Of a DNA stretch of 8,533 nt, positions 1-5,074 are shown piece by piece; the stretch's first letter is position 1; every line of letters starts with the position of its first letter. This DNA is from Labilithrix luteola (GTDB taxonomy: Bacteria > Myxococcota_A > Polyangia > Polyangiales > Polyangiaceae): NCBI GenBank assembly GCA_026225435.1, contig JAMFST010000233.1:1-8533 (forward strand), read 5' to 3'. Below the pieces are notes generated by a model that was not told where the DNA came from, made no database searches, and saw only the letters and a list, made by a program, of their open reading frames with translations. Made by a program: the position numbers and the translations under genes.

Positions 1-1
1 C

Positions 2-454
2 GACAGCACCCTCACCAGCCCCTCGGGCGCCAATGTACTGGTGGTCGATGGCGCCGGCGCGACGCTCACCGGGAACGTCGTGTCCGGAGGTGCCGCCAGC
101 ATCGTGGTCGCCGACTCGAGCACCCTCATCAAGGCGCGAGGGAACACCTTCGAGCTCGCCTACGGCGAAGGCGTGGCCTTCGCGTCGGGGACGGCCGGCA
201 TCCCGGCCAGCAACCTGGACTTCGGGACGGCCGCCGATCCCGGTGCCAACACGTTCCTCACGAGCCCCAACGCCGTGGGCTTCTCCGCGACGGCGGCGAG
301 CGTCGGCGCGCTGGTGGCAGGCAATACCTGGAACGCGAACGTGCAGGGGGCCGACGCGAACGGCCACTACGCCGCGGGATTGGTCACGGGACCGGTGGCG
401 GCCGGTCCGGGAAACAACTACGCGCTCAGCGGCAGCGCCACGCTGCAGTTCTGA
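2..454 (+). CDS. Parallel beta-helix repeat protein, C-terminal part (5' end outside window)
   Basis: The reading frame is open from the window edge to a TGA at 452-454 and gives about 150 visible residues, so the internal GTG at 41 is not the true start. The protein is rich in Gly, Ala, Ser, Thr, Val and Asn. It shows recurring turn motifs (GNVV, GNTF, ANTF, GNTW, GNNY) separated by short alternating hydrophobic strands, the pattern of right-handed parallel beta-helix proteins of the pectate-lyase-like/NosD/DUF1565 kind. There is no cysteine and no membrane segment in the visible part, and it ends in a short strand (ATLQF). Myxobacteria encode many such secreted or surface lipoproteins. The signal peptide and any catalytic residues would be upstream, so enzyme versus structural role cannot be decided. 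Confidence is good for the fold and low for function. Confidence 0.72.
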   Translation, partial: DSTLTSPSGANVLVVDGAGATLTGNVVSGGAASIVVADSSTLIKARGNTFELAYGEGVAFASGTAGIPASNLDFGTAADPGANTFLTSPNAVGFSATAASVGALVAGNTWNANVQGADANGHYAAGLVTGPVAAGPGNNYALSGSATLQF

Positions 455-466
455 AGGCGTTCCGAA

Positions 467-482
467 CGCGCCCGCGGGCGCG
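467..482. repeat. Perfect 16-bp GC palindrome
   Basis: CGCGCCCG followed directly by CGGGCGCG reads the same on both strands. It starts 13 bases after the beta-helix stop codon. It could fold as a tight hairpin in the mRNA 3' end, or it may be chance in very GC-rich DNA. No T-run follows, so it is not a standard intrinsic terminator. Confidence 0.5.
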
Positions 483-574
483 CGGCCGGTGAGCGCGGCC
501 ACGGCCCCGCCCGGTCTCCCGCCGAGATCTCGAGCTCGGCCGCGGACTTGATGGACGCGCGGCCCCAGGTGCGC

Positions 575-600
575 TCTTTTTGGGCGCCCTGTTCTTTTTG
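575..600. repeat. Direct repeat TCTTTTTG flanking palindrome GGGCGCCC
   Basis: TCTTTTTG occurs at 575-582 and again at 593-600, offset by 18 bases. The palindrome GGGCGCCC at 582-589 lies between them. T-runs are rare in this window and these sit 15 to 40 bases before the ATG at 615. The arrangement could be the end of a terminator, an AT-rich promoter element or a regulator site; the sequence alone does not decide. Confidence 0.4.
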
Positions 601-614
601 CCCTCCTGCCTCCG

Positions 615-1190
615 ATGAACGATCGCCCGTCGACCCCCAGTGACCACCGCAACGGGCGCGTGCGCCGCTCGGCCCTCGTGCAGCTGCTCGCGCCGACGCT
701 CGGCGTCGAGAAGAGCCGCGAGGTCGTGGCGGCCGCGGCCAAGCACCTCGGGTTCCCCGATCCGGTGACCTTCAGCCTGGAGCAGGCCGAGAGCCTCCTG
801 CAGCACCTGGCCGGCATCGAGGGGATCGTCGGCGTGGTGGCGCGCTTCGCCGTCAACCGTGTCGGCAGCCTGGTGGTGGCCGACGACGACGAGCCGACCG
901 ATACCGGCATCGTGGTCCGTCCTCCGGCCTACGAGGTGAGCACCGGCTCGTACAACCGCATGCCGACCATCACGATGGGCGAGCTGGTCGAGCTCTTCGC
1001 CTCCTCGCTGGACGCCGCCAAGGCGACCGAGCTGCTCCGGCACGCGGCCGAGCACGTGGGGGTCGGCCCTGGCCCCTGGCCTCGCCCGCAGGTGGTGACC
1101 TTGCTCGAGCACCTGTGCACGGTCGAAGGCATGCCGGGCGTGGTCGCTCGCTACGTCCAGCCGCGCGTGCTGCAGAAGCTGTCCAAGTAG
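615..1190 (+). CDS. Unrecognised protein with two tandem copies of a helical module
   Basis: The product is 191 residues, soluble, without signal peptide, membrane segment or cysteine-rich region apart from one Cys near residue 168. I do not recognise the family. Residues about 20-84 and 122-186 align over their full length with a one-residue gap. Both copies have an L-V-x-L-x-A helix, a Lys-containing helix ending A-x-H-x-G, a helix L-L-x-H-L, then E-G-x-x-G-V-V-A-R-[FY] and R-V. This is an internal duplication. An acidic linker (DDDEPTD, about 90-96) and a Pro/Tyr-rich segment separate the copies. The start is the ATG at 615, although no Shine-Dalgarno sequence precedes it. The stop is 10 bases before a protein methyltransferase gene, so the two are probably one operon. 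A partner or substrate relationship is possible but unproven. Confidence 0.8.
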   Translation: MNDRPSTPSDHRNGRVRRSALVQLLAPTLGVEKSREVVAAAAKHLGFPDPVTFSLEQAESLLQHLAGIEGIVGVVARFAVNRVGSLVVADDDEPTDTGIVVRPPAYEVSTGSYNRMPTITMGELVELFASSLDAAKATELLRHAAEHVGVGPGPWPRPQVVTLLEHLCTVEGMPGVVARYVQPRVLQKLSK

Positions 1191-1200
1191 CGGCCGCGGC

Positions 1201-1905
1201 ATGTCGTCACCGTCCGATCCGCGCCCGTCCGGCGCCCCCATCGTCTTGCCGACGACCGCCGGCGATCTGTCGCTCGCCGAGTACCACCTGCGGCTCGACG
1301 ACCGGGATTTTCACATCCTCCACGCCGGCGCCATCATCAGCCACGCCGACGAGCAGCGCTTCCTCCACGGCGATCAGCCGAAGATGCCCTACGGCGTGGT
1401 CCTCTGGCCGTCGTCCCTGGCGCTCGCCCACGAGATCGCCACGCGCCCCTTCGCCGGGCTGCGGGTCCTCGAGCTGGGCGCCGGCACCGGTCTGCCCGGC
1501 ATCGTCGCCGCCGCGCGCGGCGCCAAGGTGGTGCAGACCGATCGGCAGGAGGTCGCGCTCCACGTGAGCCACCAGAACGCCGAGCGCAACGGCATCACCA
1601 CCATGGAGCACCGCCCGTCCGACTGGACGCAGTGGGAGGACGAGTCGCAGTACGACTGCATCCTCGGCGCCGACATCCTCTACGGCGACTTCCTCCACTC
1701 GCACCTGCGCCACATCTTCGACACCAACCTCGCGCCGGGGGGCACGCTGCTGCTCTCCGATCCGTTCCGGCAGGCCAGCTTCGAGCTGCTCGAGGCGATG
1801 GCGGCCGACGGCTGGAGCGTCAGTTTCAACAAATGGACAGTCTGCGTCACGCCGCCGGAGCGCCCGATCGGCGTGTTCGAGCTGCGCCCGCCGCCTCGGG
1901 TGTGA
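1201..1905 (+). CDS. Class I SAM-dependent protein methyltransferase, METTL21/Methyltransf_16-like
   Basis: The 234-residue product fits a single Rossmann-fold methyltransferase. It has the family lead-in V-L-W-P-S-S-L-A-L-A-x-E-I (about 67-79), SAM-binding motif I E-L-G-A-G-T-G-L-P-G at 91-100, and an acidic residue Asp114 at the end of strand 2 where the SAM ribose usually binds. It also has G-A-D-I-L-Y at 156-161, matching the [S/A]-D-x-x-Y signature of METTL21-type lysine methyltransferases, and S-D-P-F-R at 186-190. Known members transfer methyl groups to lysines of proteins such as elongation factors, chaperones or ETF-beta, so a protein substrate is the family-based expectation. The actual substrate here is unknown. 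The ATG at 1201 is 10 bases after the preceding stop and has no clear ribosome binding site, suggesting translational coupling. The gene converges with the lipoprotein at 1912, with six bases between the stops. Confidence 0.85.
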   Translation: MSSPSDPRPSGAPIVLPTTAGDLSLAEYHLRLDDRDFHILHAGAIISHADEQRFLHGDQPKMPYGVVLWPSSLALAHEIATRPFAGLRVLELGAGTGLPGIVAAARGAKVVQTDRQEVALHVSHQNAERNGITTMEHRPSDWTQWEDESQYDCILGADILYGDFLHSHLRHIFDTNLAPGGTLLLSDPFRQASFELLEAMAADGWSVSFNKWTVCVTPPERPIGVFELRPPPRV

Positions 1906-1911
1906 AGCGCC

Positions 1912-2646
1912 TCACTCGCAGTCGAGTGTTTTGTTGGCGAGAATCCGGCACCAGTTCTTACAGGTGCGCTTGGGGGTGAACTTGCCGCCCAGGCAGGACA
2001 GCTCGGTCTTGCCGTCGTTGCTGCAGGCGAGGCCGGAGATGCCGCAGGGGTCGCCCGGGTTGGCCAGCGACTCGTCGCAGTCGACCTCGCGGCCGTTGGT
2101 GGAGCAGCCGTTGGCGCCGCGGCAGAAGCGATCCACCTGCCACTTGCTGTCCCGGCAGACGAGGCGCCGCTTCTTGTCCTCCGAGCAGGTGCCGACGCCG
2201 GGCTGATCGCACGGGTCGTTCACGCTCTGCAGCGAGGTGTCGCAGCTCACCTCGTCGCCGGTGACCGAGCACTGCTTGGGCCCGCGACACTGCGTCTTGG
2301 TGCCGAAGGTGGCCGCGCCGCTGGCGTTGGCGCTGCAGATGAGGAACGACTTGCGGTCGACGCTGCAGGCGGCGGTGCTGTTGTTCTCCGGCAAGCAGGT
2401 GTCGCCGTCGGAGGCGATGGAGTCGTCGCACTCCATGTGCGAGCCGGTGCCGCTGGCCCCCTTCGGGCCGCGGCAGGGGAGCTTGGTGTACACGCCGTTG
2501 ACGCAGCTGAGGACCGACACGCCATCGAGCTTGGACATGGTGCCGTTCTGCGAGCACTTGCCGCCGACCTGCGGCTTGCAGCCGACCACCCCGACCAGAC
2601 CTGCGCTGAACGCCACCGCTACGATGCGGCTCCAAGCTCGAGACAT
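1912..2646 (-). CDS. Lipoprotein with four Cys-rich tandem repeats
   Basis: The 244-residue product begins with a charged n-region and a hydrophobic stretch ending in lipobox V-V-G-C (Cys23), so it should be a lipid-anchored envelope protein. The mature part has 22 further cysteines in four repeats of about 50-60 residues. Repeats 2-4 (from Cys84, Cys146 and Cys201) each have six, roughly C-x(6-9)-C-x9-C-x(10-15)-C-x(3-5)-C-x(8-9)-C, with recurring phrases C-S-x-D-x-K, C-R-G, C-D-x-S-L and G-D-P-C. Repeat 1 has only four. This suggests small disulfide-stabilised modules, a style common in myxobacterial surface lipoproteins; I cannot assign a function. The second ATG, at 2646, is chosen because GAGGAG lies seven bases before it but only one base before the ATG at 2652. 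The frame stays open far upstream, but that part is a shadow of the aminopeptidase gene. The aminopeptidase stop is 44 bases upstream. Confidence 0.82.
   Translation of the reverse strand: MSRAWSRIVAVAFSAGLVGVVGCKPQVGGKCSQNGTMSKLDGVSVLSCVNGVYTKLPCRGPKGASGTGSHMECDDSIASDGDTCLPENNSTAACSVDRKSFLICSANASGAATFGTKTQCRGPKQCSVTGDEVSCDTSLQSVNDPCDQPGVGTCSEDKKRRLVCRDSKWQVDRFCRGANGCSTNGREVDCDESLANPGDPCGISGLACSNDGKTELSCLGGKFTPKRTCKNWCRILANKTLDCE
1913..1935 (+). terminator. Intrinsic terminator of the methyltransferase operon
   Basis: A six-base-pair stem CACTCG (1913-1918) / CGAGTG (1923-1928) with loop CAGT is followed immediately by TTTTGTT (1929-1935), eight bases after the methyltransferase stop. It lies inside the last codons of the opposing lipoprotein gene. 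The stem is short, so efficiency may be moderate. Confidence 0.55.
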
Positions 2647-2653
2647 GGGCATA

Positions 2654-2659
2654 CTCCTC
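2654..2659 (-). promoter_or_regulatory. Ribosome binding site deciding the lipoprotein start
   Basis: GAGGAG on the - strand is spaced seven bases from the ATG at 2646, which is optimal. It is only one base from the in-frame ATG at 2652, so the downstream ATG is the better start. Confidence 0.7.
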
Positions 2660-2690
2660 GGGGCGATAAGAGCGTACCTGGCGCGGTTTG

Positions 2691-3992
2691 TTAAGGCTCC
2701 TTCGGCATCGGGTAGAAGGCGGTGAGCACGCGGGTCATCGTCTCCGGGTCGTCGGCGCCGGCCATCTCGCGCGCGGAGTGCATGCTGAGCATGGCGTTGC
2801 CGATGTCCGCCGTGGGGACCCCGAGCAGCGTGGAGGTGATGGGGCCGATGGTGCTGCCGCAGGGCATGTCGGTGCGGTTCACGTACTCCTGGACCGGCAC
2901 CTCGAGCGACGCGCACAGGTCGAGGAAGAAGGCGCCGGTGCGCGCGCTGGTGGCGTAGCGCTGCTGGGCGTTTCGCTTGAGGACCGGGCCGCCGTTGAGC
3001 ACCGGCTTGTGCCGCGGCTCGTGGCGCGAGTCGTAGTTGGGGTGGACGGCGTGGGCCATGTCGGCCGAGAGGCACACCGAGCGAGCCAGCGCGCGGGCGT
3101 GCTCGTCGAAGCTGCGCCCCTTGCGGCGGCTCAATCGCTCGAGGACGCGCGGGAGCATCGCCGACTCGGCGCCGTAGGTGCTGGCGCTGCCGACCTCCTC
3201 GTGATCGAAGAGCGCCGCCACGGCGACGACGCCGTCGGAGCTCTCCACGTCCTTGGCCGCCCGCCCGAGCGCGACGATGGCCGCGTGCGACATCGCCAGG
3301 TTGTCCAGGCGCGCCGAGAAGATCAGCTCCTGGTGCGCCCCGCCGAGCGCCGGCGCCAGCGTGTCGAACAGCATCCACTCGGCGGCGACGATGTCCTTCT
3401 GCGGGATGGCCAGCTTCTCCGCGGCGCGCGCCTCGAGATCGAGCGCTCCGCGTGACGCCAGGCCGACCACCGGCGCGAGGTGCTCCTGCTTGTTGAGCAC
3501 GAGCCCCTTCTCGTTCACGTCGCGGTCGAGGTGGATCGCCAGCTGGGGCACGCGCACGCGCAGGTCGTCGAGGGTGACCAGCCAGGGGAGGACGACGCCG
3601 TTGCGCCGGGCGAAGACGCGGCCCGCGAGCGCCAGATCGCGATCGAGCCACGAGTTGAGGAGCGCGCCGCCGTACACCTCGACGCCGAGCTGCTGGTAGC
3701 CCTCCTTCACGTAGCCGGCCTTCGCCTTGAGCCGCAGGTTGGGGCTGTCGGTGTGCGCGCCGACGATGCGGAAGGCGCGCACCGGGCCTTGCGGCACGAC
3801 CAGCGCGAGGAGCACGCCGTCGCCGTGGTCGATGACGTAGCGGCCGGCGGCGAGCTCGTTCCAGTCCTCGCGCTCGTCGAGGAGGGTGAAGCCGGCGGCA
3901 CCGAGCCGGGTGCGGGCGCTCTGCACCGCGTGGTACGGCGTGGGGGAGCTCTCGACGAAGGAGAGCAGGTCGCGCGTGACGTCGTTCGTCAT
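2691..3992 (-). CDS. apeB: M18 family aminopeptidase (aspartyl-aminopeptidase type)
   Basis: The 433-residue product is a cytosolic, dinuclear-metal aminopeptidase that removes N-terminal, typically acidic, residues from peptides. Its length matches bacterial M18 members (about 420-480). The conserved ligands and catalytic residues are all visible in order: His80 in V-G-A-H-T-D-S-P, Asp230 in S-A-R-L-D-N-L, catalytic Glu265 with Glu266 in F-D-H-E-E-V-G-S, Asp311 in S-A-D-M-A-H-A, and His405 in M-H-S-A-R-E-M. Other family landmarks are S-P-T-P-Y-H-A near the N-terminus, L-G-V-E-V-Y-G-G-A, and M-P-C-G-S-T-I-G-P-I-T. The enzyme therefore looks intact. M18 enzymes form large oligomers, and their role is peptide turnover. 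It lies 26 bases downstream of the UDG-like gene and 44 bases upstream of the Cys-rich lipoprotein, all in one direction. No strong ribosome binding site precedes the ATG at 3992. Confidence 0.95.
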   Translation of the reverse strand: MTNDVTRDLLSFVESSPTPYHAVQSARTRLGAAGFTLLDEREDWNELAAGRYVIDHGDGVLLALVVPQGPVRAFRIVGAHTDSPNLRLKAKAGYVKEGYQQLGVEVYGGALLNSWLDRDLALAGRVFARRNGVVLPWLVTLDDLRVRVPQLAIHLDRDVNEKGLVLNKQEHLAPVVGLASRGALDLEARAAEKLAIPQKDIVAAEWMLFDTLAPALGGAHQELIFSARLDNLAMSHAAIVALGRAAKDVESSDGVVAVAALFDHEEVGSASTYGAESAMLPRVLERLSRRKGRSFDEHARALARSVCLSADMAHAVHPNYDSRHEPRHKPVLNGGPVLKRNAQQRYATSARTGAFFLDLCASLEVPVQEYVNRTDMPCGSTIGPITSTLLGVPTADIGNAMLSMHSAREMAGADDPETMTRVLTAFYPMPKEP

Positions 3993-4018
3993 GAGGCGCG
4001 CATCCTATCCGACTGCAG

Positions 4019-4654
4019 TCACGTGGCGAAGGTGCGCTTCGTCTCGGGATGATCGGCCACCAGCCGCAGCGCCTTGCCCAGCAGCGTCTTGCCCGGCTCC
4101 ATCCGGTGCCAGGTCGACGCGCCGCTCGGATGGGGGAGCGGGATCACGTCGGTCTCGATCCCCTCGTAGGTCACGCGCAAGCTCTGCCCGACCACGTCGG
4201 CGAGCTTCTGCTTGTGGTTCTTCGGCAGCCCCAGCACCTGCTCGATCGCCAGCGTGCCCACGGGCAGCACCAGCCGCGGCTGGAGGATGGTCACCTCCTG
4301 GTGGACGAAGGTCCGGCAGCGGGCGATCTCCTCGTCGTCCGGCCGCCGATCGCCACCGCCGGGCGCCTTGCCGGGGAAGCAACGGGCGACGGCCGCCATG
4401 TACACGCGTTCGCGGAAGGCCTCCTCGCTGCAGCCGATGCTCTCCTCGAACCAGCGGAAGAGCGTCTTGCCGGCGGTCCAGGCGAAGGGGCGCCCGATCT
4501 TCCCTTCGTGCGGGCCCGGCGCCTGCCCGAGGAGGAAGATGCCGCTGAGGACCGGCGGCCCGTGCACGACCGGGCCGATCATCTTCGAGCAGCCGGTGCA
4601 CGCGTCGAGCGCGCGGTGGACCGCGAGCAGGCGGCGACGGCGAGGGTCGTTCAC
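4019..4654 (-). CDS. Uracil-DNA glycosylase superfamily protein, family 4-like with Fe-S cysteines
   Basis: The 211-residue product resembles Fe-S uracil-DNA glycosylases, which excise uracil from DNA to start base excision repair. Motif A at 43-57 is G-Q-A-P-G-P-H-E-G-K-I-G-R-P-F, followed by A-G-K-T-L as in family 4. Motif B at 175-178 is H-P-S-G. Four cysteines, Cys19 and Cys22 (C-T-G-C), Cys92 and Cys113, match the order of the family 4 [4Fe-4S] ligands, with a longer loop between the last two (Gly-rich, 98-101). Departures from textbook family 4 are Gln44 instead of Glu, Gly51 instead of Asp, and H-P-S-G instead of H-P-A. It may thus be a variant subfamily with altered base preference. 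The start is a GTG at 4654 without a clear ribosome binding site. A terminator for the upstream operon ends 16 bases before it. Confidence 0.85.
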   Translation of the reverse strand: MNDPRRRRLLAVHRALDACTGCSKMIGPVVHGPPVLSGIFLLGQAPGPHEGKIGRPFAWTAGKTLFRWFEESIGCSEEAFRERVYMAAVARCFPGKAPGGGDRRPDDEEIARCRTFVHQEVTILQPRLVLPVGTLAIEQVLGLPKNHKQKLADVVGQSLRVTYEGIETDVIPLPHPSGASTWHRMEPGKTLLGKALRLVADHPETKRTFAT

Positions 4655-4670
4655 GACGCGTGTGTAGCCT

Positions 4671-4708
4671 TAAAGAGAAACGGGCGCCTCCATCGCTGGA
4701 AGCGCCCG
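4671..4708 (-). terminator. Strong intrinsic terminator of the DUF4331 operon
   Basis: On the - strand, a seven-base-pair GC stem (4702-4708 with 4681-4687) continues past one mismatch into TCCA/TGGA (4689-4692 with 4697-4700) and a TCGC/GCGA tetraloop. TTTCTCTTT follows at 4680-4672. It begins 21 bases after the stop of the TDGG lipoprotein and ends just before the UDG-like gene, whose promoter must overlap it unless read-through supplies transcription. Confidence 0.8.
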
Positions 4709-4729
4709 TCTGTCGGTGTGTCGCTCGGC

Positions 4730-5074
4730 TTACTTGGTGAACAGCGCGCTGTAGTCGCCGGTCGTGCCCGTGAGCGAGCAGGTCGGGTCGGGGATGCTCG
4801 CGTTCGCGACCGGAGCCGTGTTCTCCGCCGTGTGGTTCGTCACCTGGTCGATGACGAACGCGGTGAAGTTGCAGCCGGAGTCGCCGCCGTCGGTGACCGG
4901 GCCGCCGTCGCCAGTGTGTCCGCCGTCGGTGGTACCGCCGTCGGTCTTCGCGCCGCCGTCGGTGGTGCCCGGCTGCACGAACTGGTCATCGCCGCCGCAG
5001 GCGACGAGCGCTCCGCCAATGCCCATGCTGACGACCAAGGTCGCCGCGAGGGCTCGCATGGCCGAGCGGTTCAA
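4730..5074 (-). CDS. Small lipoprotein with TDGG-repeat linker
   Basis: The 114-residue product has a signal peptide ending in lipobox L-V-A-C, so it should be lipid-anchored in the envelope. Next comes a flexible Thr/Asp/Gly linker with about six D-G-G units, and then a short C-terminal domain of about 45 residues starting at C-N-F-T-A-F-V and ending Y-S-A-L-F-T-K. Two cysteines in that domain could pair. I do not recognise the domain. The start is uncertain: a TTG at 5074 overlaps the DUF4331 stop (TTGA), which suits translational coupling and gives an N-region with two arginines, while an ATG at 5059 gives a shorter but adequate signal peptide. Neither has a clear ribosome binding site. 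It is co-transcribed with the DUF4331 gene, so a shared envelope function is likely but inferred. Confidence 0.8.
   Translation of the reverse strand: MNRSAMRALAATLVVSMGIGGALVACGGDDQFVQPGTTDGGAKTDGGTTDGGHTGDGGPVTDGGDSGCNFTAFVIDQVTNHTAENTAPVANASIPDPTCSLTGTTGDYSALFTK
4884..4963 (-). repeat. Imperfect direct repeats encoding the TDGG linker
   Basis: The 11-mer CCGCCGTCGGT (+ strand) occurs at 4884-4894, 4920-4930, 4935-4945 and 4953-4963, with a degenerate copy near 4902. The repeats are codons for Thr-Asp-Gly-Gly within the lipoprotein linker, and the unit number is likely to vary between strains. Confidence 0.75.

Larger units (their letters stand above)
455..614. other. Intergenic spacer with GC palindromes and T-runs
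   Basis: This 160-bp gap separates the beta-helix gene from the next operon. It holds a perfect 16-bp palindrome (467-482), an inverted repeat GCCGAG/CTCGGC (521-526 and 535-540) and two T-runs near 577-581 and 595-599. The first T-run follows a weak GCGC/GCGC stem (557-560 with 571-574), so transcription from the beta-helix gene could end there, but the stem is short. I see no convincing -35/-10 pair and no purine-rich ribosome binding site before the ATG at 615; the leader is pyrimidine-rich. Confidence 0.5.

Noticed and set aside
426..1241. 271-residue - strand frame opposite the duplicated-module gene
   Set aside because: It is His/Arg/Ala-rich without recognisable features and is antisense to a better-supported gene whose internal duplication shows real protein constraint.
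1912..3651. Long - strand frame upstream of the Cys-rich lipoprotein
   Set aside because: The part above 2652 overlaps the M18 gene in another frame and is Arg/Pro/Ala-rich noise; the M18 frame carries all catalytic motifs and the lipoprotein has its own ribosome binding site and signal peptide.
4884..4963. Possible CRISPR-like or intergenic repeat array
   Set aside because: The units are short, unevenly spaced and in frame, encoding Thr-Asp-Gly-Gly inside a lipoprotein linker.
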